From assembly GCA_946902985.2 (NCBI GenBank), contig OX336393.1, positions 53,852,765 to 53,916,764 on the forward strand: DNA of 64,000 nucleotides. Direction: 5' to 3'. The translations under genes and the position numbers were made by a program. Source of the stretch: Meconema thalassinum (lineage: Eukaryota; Arthropoda; Insecta; Orthoptera; Tettigoniidae). Below, in pieces: positions 22,028 to 31,911 of this stretch (its first letter is position 1; every line of letters begins with the position of its first letter). Under the pieces are notes generated by a model. The model had not been told where the DNA came from and searched no databases. It saw only the letters and a list, made by a program, of their open reading frames with translations.

Positions 22028-22515
22028 ACGTCAATAGCGCTGGAGGAGGCTGCAGGGTGCACTTTGAAGGACATACAGTAAGTCAGACTGACATAAATGT
22101 TGGATTGTCTGCTGCTCTCCACAGTCACAGAGTGATGAGTCGCTTGAGAAACCCCACTTCCGCAGATTTACTCTTGTTCTGCCGACTCCTGTACGGAGTC
22201 TATTAAGGGCTTTCCAGGTTGTCCACTTCTCCTGGTGTCCACATGGAAGACTTTCCTTCGGCTCCATCCAGTTGGAAAGGTGGTTAGTTCTTTCTTTCCA
22301 CATTTTGATCCTAGAATTCTCTGCTTACCCTTGAAGCTTAACTGATGTGCGGAGAAAACACTTTCTAGATGTCAGCCTCCGTGGGGCAGGATGATACCCA
22401 TAGAGGGGATGTGCTTCTGATGTAGATGATTGGAGCCTTTCTTTGTTAGCTGCTACCTCCCTACGAATATCACCAGGAGCAATACCAGCTAAAAGATGGT
22501 GAAACGATGAATTGA
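22028..22515 (-). pseudogene. LINE ORF2 C-terminal fragment
   Basis: On the minus strand one frame gives LLAGIAPGDIRREVAANKER at the upstream side, then after a stop the frame at 22303-22031 gives WKALNRLRTGVGRTRVNL and a zinc-binding CDCGEQQTIQHL. This Cys/His knuckle follows the reverse transcriptase in Jockey/CR1-type insect LINEs. It is broken by at least one stop and is 5'-truncated. Confidence 0.75.
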
Positions 22516-23116
22516 TAAAAAAAAGACATTTTATAATATTGTGACTTCACCCGTTGTTGTACCAAAAACTTCAATTTATCATATAAAATAAATGTTAATT
22601 TGAAGTCATACGCCGTTGGGCAGAAGCGCCTCTGTTCAACATGACACGGTTTCTCTTATAGATGGCAGTACAAACTGTTTGTTGGAATTGCAGTGTAGTA
22701 AGCCGAGATGCCTCCAAATTCGATGAGCAAATCTTGTGGTTGAGACTTCATGTATATTATTATTATTATCGCACTGGAACAATTTTCTTATGTCTGTGAT
22801 ATCCTTGGATCCGGAAAAAAAATCTTAAAACTTTCATGATCATACTACTACAGTTATCACAGAAACACAGGTTATCAGACACACATATAAGTACACGGGG
22901 CTGATGAGGAAATTTTCCTAAGCCCCTTAAACGAATTAATAGCAACAATTAGCAACAAAACGTCTTTAGGTCATGAATCATCGCATTATGTGTCTTTTGA
23001 TCCGGATGACATGTTTATATATTGCAGCGAACAGGTGTTCAAACTAGAAGCTACTGTATTATTGCTATTTAATTATTACTCGCTAATCGGCCAACTAGGG
23101 ACCACGATAAGTTTCA
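22516..23116. other. No gene; shares a short block with the long SINE family
   Basis: AT-rich, with a TTATTATTATTAT run at about 22757. At 22868-22900 AACACAGGTTATCAGACA and a downstream TACACGG match the 3' part of the 500-bp SINEs at 27453 and 40216. No coding region. Confidence 0.5.
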
Positions 23117-23690
23117 TTATACATTATGGCGTTCATTCAATTTACGATTGATCCAGTAGGTTTTCATTAGCTTGCAGTGTCGAGCATGGCGTTCATCTGA
23201 CAACTTTGCACCGGTTGTCCATTTCTCATTTCGGAAATTCCCCAAAGTCACGATGCATGTTCGGGAAAGGTCTCGTTTGTGCGCGTCATCTGGTCGTAGG
23301 ACCATTTCTAGGAGGTCATTCTTGACGTTAACGTAGCAGGGAACTATTGTTTTTGGATTTGAGTCGAAATTGTTAAATATACGTTTTGTCCGTCTAGAGT
23401 CGTCCATCCGTCGCAAGTGACCGTAGAAGCTAGCCCTGCGTTTGTGCATTGTGTCTGTGATCTTCTCTATCTGAGAAAAGATTTCTTGCTTGGGTTTTCT
23501 TACGTAGATCCCGTTTTTGTAGTTTGGACCAAGTATGTTGTGGAGAATCTTTCTCTCTTTTTTGCTCTAACTTAGCATATGCACATTTCTGAGATATGTT
23601 AAGGCATTCTGACGCATAGAGGGATACCGGCTTGACGACTGTGAAGTAGTGATGAATTTTGGTATTTACAGCAAAGCACATTTTGTTATA
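23117..23690 (-). pseudogene. LINE ORF2 C-terminal fragment
   Basis: Two overlapping minus-strand frames meet near 23430-23449. The upstream one has VVKPVSLYASECLN, equivalent to VIRPEVLHASECL at 11749. The downstream one begins MHKRRASFYGHLRRM, equivalent to RRTPFFGHVKRM, and ends at 23117. One frameshift separates them. It belongs to the LINE type inserted at 11698. Confidence 0.75.
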
Positions 23691-23987
23691 TATGTTCCGG
23701 GAGGTTTGAAAAGCTACCTCCAGTTCTTTTTATTATTACTATCTATGGAGATTTAGTTTGGTAAATGCATGCAGACCTAGATGACTATTGATTCGATGAA
23801 GAGAGTATACATTAGTATCTATGTGCGCTTTGCATTTGTCTCATGCATGAATAATGGATGTTATTGCAAGTAAGTGCTAAGTGCTGTCTTCTAGTTGTGT
23901 AATGTGGCATGACACTGCTTTTGTTGCTTTTAATGGTTTAAAGAGAATACATAAGAATATTTTTGTTATAATGCAACTGTTTTCCAG

Positions 23988-24160
23988 CAGGCAGCGCCAC
24001 TACGGCGGTGGACGACAATACGACGCGGACGCACTTGAACAATCACAGCGCCGTGACTCACAACAACCACCATCGAGAGAGCGTCACACTCCTACTGGCG
24101 CCCTCGTCCAACAAGGTGACGTCCAACCTGACAGCCAACACTGCAGTGTCTGCCGTTTGA
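23988..24160 (+). CDS. NPFR: Neuropeptide Y/F-type GPCR, terminal coding exon (cytoplasmic tail)
   Basis: Acceptor CTGTTTTCCAG ends at 23987. The frame, joined to the single leftover base of the exon ending at 4495, gives an open tail of about 57 residues to the TGA at 24158-24160. A second AG three bases later (23990) would also keep the frame and drop one Ala (a NAGNAG acceptor); a third AG at 23994 would not. The tail is rich in Ser, Thr, Asn and His, as GPCR tails often are, and ends ANTAVSAV. The last residues S-A-V fit a class I PDZ ligand (inference). The longer ORF in another frame across this exon is a shadow. Support is the phase match and composition; the tail itself is not conserved enough to identify. 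Confidence 0.68.
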
Positions 24161-24655
24161 CATCCTGCTCTGAGGGGCCATGAGTTTGTCTAAGAACAAT
24201 ATTACTGTGGATCAAAACAGCTATCTGCAATCAGCCTCACTCTGAAGGCAATAACGTTGCGTGTAGTTGGAACAGAACCTGCGCAGAATCCAGTGCGTCA
24301 TGGATCGTGAGCGAGACATAAGTGTAAAGGTACTTAGTGAAAAGCGCGCTAAGACGACGCGACTGGTGGAACACGAGCATACTTTGTAGGGACACTATAA
24401 GAACAATCCACCATATGCTTATGCTTTGAAATTCTAGTCTATAAGGTCATGGAATCGTTATAAAGTTGGTCTATTCACACTAAGCTTTACGTAACCTCTC
24501 CGTTTCCTTTCCATCACATCTCCGTACATGAAAGTTTAACACTTACCCTGCTGATGCCTTAAATGTTTCTCCTCTCCCCTGTGCTGGCTGATTTCCAGAA
24601 TCTATGGCTATGTTCAGAATGGCACAAACTGAATGTGGTTTGAGTTACAAATAAA
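24161..24655 (+). other. Probable 3' UTR of the receptor gene with AATAAA signal
   Basis: No further coding frame follows the stop. AATAAA at 24650-24655 is the first reasonable polyadenylation signal; another, AATAAA, occurs at 24722. A truncated end of the TTAA element family (24474-24541) lies inside this stretch, so the mRNA may carry transposon-derived sequence. Confidence 0.45.
24474..24545. repeat. Solo end of the TTAA-flanked element family
   Basis: ATTCACACTAAGCTTTACGT then AACCTCTCCGTTTCCTTTCC, followed by ATCACATCTCCGTACATGAA, is near-identical to the left end of the element at 25216. No matching right end or TTAA was found nearby. Confidence 0.75.
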
Positions 24656-25092
24656 TTGAAAAGTCCGTTCGATTTCCGAATCCTTACACTACAAATTTAA
24701 TAAAAATCCCACACGATCGAAAATAAAACTATAATGTAAAAAAAAGCCGTAAACAGCTGTTGCGCGCGCTCTCGTCCTGGAACGAACGGGCGCGCTGGCA
24801 GAAGTAGAAGGGAGAACTGTCTCTTCAGTTGCGTCAGATTCAGAATCTGTAATGCGAATTATAACCCCAAATATATATACTAGTTATAGAATAAACTCAA
24901 CGTATTTGCGGGAGAAAAATCTGTACACAAAGAACAAAAACAAAGGGAAGGAAAACAGATTTGACCTACTTGAACTTGCATCGCTTGCCTTCGAACTGAT
25001 CGATATTCTTCCGCTGAACAAAGACGTGGTGCTATCTAGCGATAGTATGTGCAACTTCATGCTTACTGGCACCCACACACGAGTGCTAGAGC

Positions 25093-25193
25093 TGTAATAT
25101 TACGTTCGTTTCCAACACAAAGCGCGAGAAATCGATCAACGTAATATTACGCTCGCCGCAGTTTTAAAAAGTTACCTTCGAACGTAATATTAC
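25093..25193. repeat. Three copies of the palindrome GTAATATTAC
   Basis: The 10-bp perfect palindrome occurs at 25093-25102, 25141-25150 and 25184-25193; the last two extend to CGTAATATTACG. The spacings are 48 and 43 bp. Between them the sequence is not obviously repeated. Function unknown. Confidence 0.7.
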
Positions 25194-25211
25194 GGCGCCC
25201 GCACTCTACGT

Positions 25212-26501
25212 TTAAGGTCGATTCACACTATGCATTACGTAACCTCTCCGTTTCCTTTCCATCACATCTCCGTACATGAAAGTTTACTGTATTTTAAACG
25301 AGTACAAGCACACTGCACATTACACACTCCTTCCGTGAGCCTTGCGTTTCCTGACAGGATTGTATCGCAGCAACGTTTACGGAACGTGTATTGACAGTGT
25401 GCACTAGCAACCACTTCCATTCCGTGTCTAGCTGTGTTTTGGTGCTCCCTCTGATTCTAACCTGGGTTCGGTTTGGTTACAGTTTAGGGTTACACTCGCC
25501 GAAACGAAATAGTGAATTCGAGAAACATGCGTTTGTAAATTTATCGAGATTTTAAAATGAACAATATTCCGTCACAACCAAATAGTACATTATGCAACGA
25601 GCCTATAATGGCAATAATTAAAACACGAGTAGGTTTATAAGACGAGCGTATGCGAGATTTTATAATTTCCATACGAGTGTCTTAATTACCATTAAAGGCG
25701 ATTTGCATACCACTGTTTATGTTCGACGATAATTATTATAACTATTTTATGTTCGAACATAAATATTCATAAATATCTGTCGAGATTTCGCCCGTTTTAT
25801 GTACTGAACAGAGCGCATAAGCGGCAGAGAATGCCTTGTATTAGACCATGGCCTCCTCGATTACTCTACTATGACACTAGGCCAGGCAGTGAAATTTAAA
25901 TTAGAAGGCCATGGAACTCAGCGCATCTATTATCTAATTGGTCAAACAACTGTTTCTTGACCTCTGATTGGTGTGAGAAACTGTTTCATAATGAAAAATA
26001 GTGTTATAATGAGCCTCATTATAGTACAGTTTTCTGACATATAATAGTCAGGGTCGAACATAAAGTAAGGTATGTATTTTATTCTTATTTTCAACATCGC
26101 CTGAAACAGTACCTCAAGGAATTTACCTACACATAAGATATACGGAAAAATAAGCAAGTTGACATGAAATCCCTCTAATAGGAAAAATTATGTATCATCA
26201 TCTGTTAGCTCTTGGAATAAAGTAACATATTTTCCTTCGCTATTTTAAAATATCATGAACCCATTTTCTTCTCCTTTCCTCTTTCTTGTCCTGCTTTCCT
26301 CCTCGTCTAAAATAATAACACATAGAACTAATTTTTTCTTGACCAAATTCTGTCACTAAGTCCCAAAATTAACGCATATCGTCGTGACAATTGAACGGCA
26401 CTGTTATGTACTCTATTGTCTGAATACAACGACTTTTAACGCAAGGGGTATGGAAAGGAAACGGAAAGGTTACGTAATGCATAGTGCGAATCGTTCTTTA
26501 A
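25212..26501. mobile_element. TTAA-flanked transposon with ~45-bp terminal inverted repeats
   Basis: TTAA is at 25212-25215 and 26498-26501. The left end GATTCACACTATGCATTACG and its inverted partner (CGTAATGCATAGTGCGAATC, near 26472-26491) match over about 45 bp, continuing through AACCTCTCCGTTTCCTTTCC. The 1.28-kb interior has no transposase I recognise, so it is probably non-autonomous. The TTAA target suggests a piggyBac-like mechanism (inference). Confidence 0.8.
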
Positions 26502-27441
26502 TCTTGTACTAACCTTAAAAACACACGTCGACCGAGTGTGAGAATCCTCGTATCCTTTTATATTTGTAAATGAGTGTTAACAGGACCTTCACATATGGAG
26601 AGATACAATTTCCTTTATGTCTGGAAAACCCCTTTCGTTGGTGATGCATGTCGTTTAACCATTCCAGAAGTTCACAAATTCTGGCATTCTTTGTTCAACT
26701 TCTCTTTGCCACTCTTTGTTCACTTTTGACATAGACGCTGTTAGGTCTCATGGGCCTGAGTGTCTCAATTCTCTAAATGATCACAGCAAGTCACTTAAGA
26801 AGAAAGTCAAAGAAAGTAAGTTTGAGATTGCAACCCGCAAGTAGAGGACCGTTTAGTGGAACATGGGAAGAAGTATTGAATGACAAGTTGAAGCTTACAG
26901 GTTATTAGGTTTTCTATTATACTAATGGTTTACTTGCAAGTTCGAGAATAACAATGTCAGAACCACTGGAACTCGAACCTGCAACCTCCATTACTCTGAC
27001 CATTGAGATAATGGAACAAACATCCTCCTGTCAGCAACACGGTCTTGGAAATCTTATTGGATCTAATTGGATGGATTGTCATCATGTTTCGCGATGCAAT
27101 GAATCTAAATCAACCACGTCAGTTTTACCATTTACGATATGTAACATTATAAAGTAAAGTATGCTAACATGAAGTAAGTCTTTATTGTTGAAAGAAGCGT
27201 CAACGAACAATGAAAACTTGTTAAACTTTAGAGCAAAACATAGGATACCTCTGTACCAAATTTCGTTCAATGTGGTTTCACGGTGTTTGAATTGATATGG
27301 GGGGACAGACATGCAGAGTGCACACACACACAATTTTTGGCCCTGTGTAGATCTCATAAGTGTACTTTCATTTTTTGCAAAAATCGGAAGTAGGCTAAAA
27401 ATTAAGAGGGAAACTTAATTTCTTTTGTAATTGAAAGGTTG
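26502..27441. other. No gene recognised
   Basis: AT-rich. Near 27240-27410 short phrases (CCAAATTTCGTTCAATGTGG, an ACACACAC run, GTAGGCTAAAAATTAAGAGG) recall Helitron-type repeats, but no ends could be fixed. Confidence 0.45.
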
Positions 27442-27974
27442 CTAACTTGTGATAAGCGGCTTCGGTGGCGTAGTTGTTAGCATCCTGAGCTTCTATGCCC
27501 AAGATCTCGGGTCCAAACCCGGCCGAAGTAGTCGGATTTTTAAGACTGTTAAAAATCCCTTAGTATGTCTTCCTTCGGAGTGGAAGTAAAGCCGGCGGTC
27601 TCATGTCATAGATTTATGGCATGTTAAAGAACCTTCCACTAATTTCACCTGTGTGAAGCTAAATTAGGTTAAAATGTAAACAAAGCTGAGGTTCCTACGT
27701 TCGTTGCCGGGAGCCAACTGCGGTGGCGTCTAGTAGCCAAGTTCTGAACTAGCAGTCGTTTACGCTGGCGCTTGGCGGCAAAAGTAGGAAATACTTGAAA
27801 AATTCAAAGTCTGCAGTCCTAACATGAATTAAGAAACAGATAACACACACTAATACAGTCACCACCGCTAACACCGGTTATCAGACAGATTCTACACACA
27901 CCAAAAATACACGGAGCTACATGACTGCGTTGTCGCAGCTCCCAAACTGAGGAACCAACGCACCTAACTTGTGA
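27442..27974 (+). mobile_element. Long (~510 bp) tRNA-derived SINE, copy 1
   Basis: It is flanked by the perfect 11-bp repeat CTAACTTGTGA (27442-27452, 27964-27974). The head CGGTGGCGTAGTTGTTAGCA and GATCTCGGGTCCAAACCCGG form the tRNA-like promoter region. The body continues for 500 bp and ends near GAGGAACCAACGCAC. It is much longer than usual SINEs and has no ORF. The second copy is at 40205-40726. Confidence 0.92.
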
Positions 27975-28111
27975 CAAATATTTCTCTCAGGTTAGGGAGT
28001 ATAATACTTGTTTTCCCGTCTAATGTAATTGGGCACAATTAGTGTTGACCAACTGAAAAGCTTTCCTTGATATTATAGTTGTGGCTACACTGCTCTGTGG
28101 CAGAGCAAGTA

Positions 28112-28350
28112 TAGGGTGTCAGGGAATGTTCTCCGCAGTGCCTAGGCACTGCTACGTTAGGTGAGAGCCGGAGTTAAGTTGGCACAGCACAGCACAGCTC
28201 ACACGTGTGTTCTGATATCCTGTCGACCTTGGAGAAGAAAGCAAGGGCGAGTGAGCGAAACGTCTAACACCGCACTGCCAACTTAACTCCGGCTCTCACC
28301 TAACGTAGCAGTGCCTAGGCACTGCGGAGAACATTCCCTGACGCACTGTA
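28112..28350. mobile_element. Hairpin MITE with perfect 67-bp inverted arms
   Basis: Bases 28118-28184 are the exact reverse complement of 28276-28342, with a 91-bp loop. Each arm contains the 18-bp palindrome GCAGTGCCTAGGCACTGC. Outside the arms TATA lies on both sides (28110-28113, 28349-28352), suggesting a TA or TATA target. The loop has no coding sequence. Perfect arm identity implies a recent origin or gene conversion. Confidence 0.85.
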
Positions 28351-28352
28351 TA

Positions 28353-29518
28353 ACGTTCAAAGTTGGAGATGGCTTCTACTCATCACCTACACCGCGGTCA
28401 TACGGTTATTACTCGTATTAACTTAGTATTGTTATTTTTATTAAGATGATTATTTTCCCCCAGAATCCTCACCAAGAATCGAAGGTTCAACCTCTATGTG
28501 GTGTTCCTAATGTTCCTTGCGGAATAATACACAGACTGTGCTGCCAAGATCTGTGCGCAATGAATGCTATTTTGAGTGTAATCCCATCTCAATTTTCCAA
28601 CGGGAACAATACGCTTTGTTCATCTCCTTCCTGTTTTGTTAAGTATCTTTGAAGAGAGATTATATTAGCGGTGCGCATCTCTTTCATTGCATTGTGGCTG
28701 TAATCAATTCCCCGTCTTAGTAGCGGTTCTATGAATTGAGTATCATTACAGGTCCTCGTCTTGATCATTTCAGCTGAATGTAGTCTTGGAATTCTAAAGA
28801 AAGGCAGTCATGTTTGTGATGCAAGTAGACTGAATACCAATTGCACAGAAGATAATTGTTTGGATGCTAGAGAATAATTAACCATAGAACCACACTGTGG
28901 TTTTTGATCTTTTCTGCACATGCGCCAAATTCCGTTAGTTTGCTGATATTTCGTCTACCTTCAGCGTTTCAGTAATTGAAGGGTTTGGTGAAAGATGGGG
29001 ATTAACTCCAAAATTCGTGTAAATCTGTTTATTGCACCTCACTGTGCGTTAGAATTAGTTCCAGCTTTGGTTCAAGAATGAGGTAAATCTGGTGGAAACT
29101 GACGAGAATACTTCCTCTTGCATTTGGGGCAATCGAGGGCCACCTCCAGGATGTAGCAGCTATTAAACCCCACAAAACTGAACTCGGTGACATATGGTAC
29201 TTCGAAGCACTGAAGGTAACTTAGGTGAGGCAACTGGATACTGTACAGATTACCTTGCAGAGACGAAGACACTATTTAAATGGAACATTCCACCTTTATG
29301 GTGTTTTTTTATATACTTGTATTATAATAGCAAAAGTCTTTATTTTACGTTATCGTCTTACACGTTACTGTTTTATATCAAGAGACATTCTCAGACAATT
29401 CATCTTACTTCTAATATTTTGTTGCAAGATAGAGGCAACTCATCAGTCTGAACTCTCAAACTGTAGCTACGTAATACCGCCTTAGAGTGAGTGTTTCAAA
29501 ATATATATCTCAGGATTA
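28353..29518. other. No gene recognised
   Basis: Mixed-composition sequence with only short chance frames. Nothing repeated or structured stood out. Confidence 0.45.
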
Positions 29519-29864
29519 TTCAAGCCATATATATTTTTTGGTCGTGTGGCCTCCTCAGAGGCCGAGTGCAGGTCTTTCTATTCGACGCCCGTGGGCGACC
29601 TGCGCGTCAGGATGAGAGATGGAATGGATGAAGATGAATGAAAGTGGGCAAGGATGTGGAAGGAATCGGCCGTGGCCTATCAGAAGGTACCGTCCCAGCA
29701 TTTGCCTGGTGATGAAAATGGGAAACCACGGAAAACCATTTCAAGAACGGCCGGCGGTGGGGGCTCGAACCCACGCGTCTACCAAGTCAGCCGAGAGCTT
29801 GGTCCCGTGTCCTAACGCTGCGCTTTAGCCAGCTGAGCCACGGCTGTCGGTTTCAAGCCATATA
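29519..29864 (-). mobile_element. tRNA-derived SINE, minus strand, with 13-bp target duplication
   Basis: TTCAAGCCATATA flanks it (29519-29531, 29852-29864). On the minus strand it has the head AGCCGTGGCTCAGCTGGCTA, the B-box GTGGGTTCGAGCCCCCACC, then TGGTTTTCCGTGGTTTCCCA and GGCAAATGCTGGGACGGTAC. Its 3' portion carries a different tail (CATCCTGACGCGCAGGTCGC) ending in T/A-rich sequence. Confidence 0.92.
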
Positions 29865-29899
29865 AAATATGTTGATCAGTTTTGAGCCTCTAGTTAGTT

Positions 29900-29960
29900 A
29901 TTGTTGTTTTAAGGGGAGGAACTACGAGGTCATCTGCCCCTATTAACACATATTAAATTA
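29900..29960. repeat. Relic of a dispersed insect repeat
   Basis: GTTTTAAGGGGAGGAACTAC followed by GAGGTCATCTGCCCCTATTA resembles sequence at 39757-39790 (TTTTTAAGGGACGGAGCAGC, CGGTCATTTGCTCCTAAACC). Both are short diverged remnants; the full unit is unknown. Confidence 0.45.
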
Positions 29961-30640
29961 CACAATTTTGTAATGGAATTTAAAATATAGAGGTGGACAC
30001 CTAAATTGGAAAAGACCGTAAATTAATCAAACAACAATTTTAATAAAACTAATAATTATAATATAAACAATTAATACGAAAAAAATTCAACATTCAAAAA
30101 AGATCAATTCTTTGAATCAATGTACACTGGAGAATTTAGATCGCAGGCCCTAACCCACTCTCACTTATAAAGCGGATGACGAGATCAGCAGCCACCGCGT
30201 CATCGGCAAATGTAAGTTTGAGTGTCATCTGCAAACCAAGGATTTTGAGTCTCTCCTGAACAAAATGGTAAAGTGGAGTTACCCCCCTCTTACACCAGAC
30301 CCTTCAATTGTTGATGTAACTACCTAATTTTTGAAGCGTTAATAATATTTTGATATACAGGGTGAACTTTATGTACACCGACAAACTACAGTGAGGGCTT
30401 CCAAACTGGAATTGGAGCAAAACAGTTCTTATCAACTTGTGTCCGGAAATGGACAGCAAGTAGTCCCGGCACACTGTACACGGTCTGAAGCTTATCCATG
30501 ACACAATAGGTGTTCAAACTGGCCTCCATTGGATGCTTCACACGTAGATTGCGGCACCTTTTAGAATATTCCGGTCTGTACCAGAACAGCATCACGGACA
30601 CGCTGCACCATTCACAACGCTTGTTAGATGCCCCCACAAG

Positions 30641-31598
30641 TACAGAGCTGTGCACATTATTAGAATTAAATAAAGAATTTCAATCAGTCAAAATCCCCCA
30701 TGTGGTGACCGGGGTTTAGAATTGTCCCACCGTAGCCCATGCGGGTCGTAAAAGGCGACGAAAATGGGTACCCGGTGCCTGGGGGTATAACTGGGCCACC
30801 CTGTCTCCTGGGGACATAAATAAGCGGCTGGGAAGACAACCCAACAAACCACTTCACATTGGGTTAATCACCCATGTGGGGGTAGAAATGATTCAAAGAA
30901 ACAACAGTAGCCTCGGATTGGACGGATATACACTACGACAACGGTGTGAAAATAGATCGGAGTGGCAGAGATGGACAGAACGAGGCTACCCCGACGCATG
31001 AAGGCACAAGGGATAAGAAGAAGATAAAGAAGAAGAAGAAGAAGAAGAAGAAGAAGAAGAATCAGTCAGAATATTTTATTCAAAATAATTTTATTAACCA
31101 ACCGCTGGCATCATTTATTGCCCTAATTAGTAATGTTTTCTCTCCCGTAGATTTGCTCCTTTTCCCATAAGGAATTGCGTCTGGAAACTTTCAGAATTGA
31201 ATATTCCAAGAGACACCTGACGTTGGCACGTTTTCTATTTTTTCATTAAATTTGGAATGTACCCTCTAAGTCAGCTGATTTCAATCCATGGTTCAAGAAT
31301 CTTTGAATAGTTCAAGAGCGGATCATCAGTAAAATGACTCCAAATCCCTCAGCCCTAAATTCATACGAAAACAAAACGTGTGGCATATTGCATTAGCAAA
31401 GCTCCTCTGTTAGTGGAAAATCAAAGAAATTATTATCCTCTGAGTTTCTTTTAAGAAAATATATATAATTAAGACTCTTGGTTTACTTTTGAAGTAATTT
31501 CACCGCCTTGCAAACATATTTAGTGAATTAAGCCGTGAAAAGTGCAAAGGCAATTTTGGAAAACTGGCATCGTTTCTAATAATTTGCACACCTCTGTA
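30641..31598. mobile_element. Tc1-like transposon nested in the mariner-like element
   Basis: The ends CAGAGCTGTGCACATTATTA (30643) and, minus strand from 31596, CAGAGGTGTGCAAATTATTA are inverted partners flanked by TA. On the + strand about 31230-31400 gives weak Tc1 C-terminal similarity (SADFNP, aligned to the usual SPDLNP). Most of the transposase is gone, partly replaced by the retroposon at 30682-31069. Confidence 0.8.
30682..31069 (+). mobile_element. Retroposed element with (GAA)n tail nested in the Tc1-like element
   Basis: It is flanked by AATCAGTCA (30682-30690) and AATCAGTCA at about 31060-31068. The body starts at 30691, contains GCGGGTCGTAAAAGGCGACG, a block seen in insect LINE untranslated regions, and ends in (AAG)n from about 31016. 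No ORF. It may be a 5'-truncated LINE tail or a LINE-derived SINE. Confidence 0.75.
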
Positions 31599-31619
31599 AA
31601 AATCCAGATGGTTTAGGTC

Positions 31620-31880
31620 CAGTGATCAAGTAGGCCATGCAACAGGGCCTCCGTGTACTATCCGCCGTCTGGGGAAGGTGTTGTTGAGGTGCCGACGAAC
31701 AGTAATACGGAAGTGGGGTGGCGCTCCATCGGGCAATAGCCACATGACCTGTCGTGTTGCGAAAGGCACATTATCAAGCAATAGTGGCAGCGTGTTCTGC
31801 AGGAAGTACTGATGATGCATTTCCGGACATAGTTGGTATGGACTTTTTGCTCCCTTTCCTGTCAAGAAGCCTTCCTTGCA
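31620..31880 (-). pseudogene. Mariner-like transposase, second-Asp region
   Basis: The minus-strand frame shows LPDGAPPHFRITVRRHLNNT with the second catalytic Asp, and GGPVAWPT leading to the third. A TGA follows WPT. The reading then reaches LDFY, where the Tc1-like element has inserted, and resumes on the far side at 30640 with LWGHL. The downstream part near 30500-30640 has VQRVRDAVLV and a closing GGQFEHLL, the usual mariner C-terminus, with stops and shifts. Confidence 0.8.
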
Positions 31881-31911
31881 GTTTGTCGGTGTACTTAAAA
31901 TTCACCCTGTA

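Larger units (their letters stand above)
4496..23987 (+). other. Receptor intron of about 19.5 kb, rich in mobile elements
   Basis: It is bounded by donor GTGCGT at 4496 and acceptor TTTTCCAG ending at 23987. It carries SINEs, a TTAA MITE, a Helitron-like element with a nested LINE tail, two family B copies and LINE relics, each listed separately. No other exon of the receptor is recognisable inside it. Confidence 0.7.
30356..31911 (-). mobile_element. Mariner-like transposon, internally deleted and invaded
   Basis: Inverted ends CAGGGTGAACTTTATGTACA (from 30358) and its partner (minus strand from 31909, CAGGGTGAATTTTAAGTACA) are each followed by CCGACAAACT and flanked by TA. The minus-strand transposase starts abruptly near the right end, so the N-terminal half and first catalytic Asp are missing. 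The element is interrupted by a Tc1-like element at 30643-31596. Confidence 0.85.

Noticed and set aside
23881..24183. 100-codon frame across the receptor tail exon
   Set aside because: A different frame from the one that joins in phase to the TM7 exon; it begins in intron sequence and has no family resemblance.
25093..25193. TAATATTAC as a geminivirus-type replication origin
   Set aside because: The nonanucleotide here is just the centre of a palindrome; there is no stem-loop of the right form and no Rep gene nearby.
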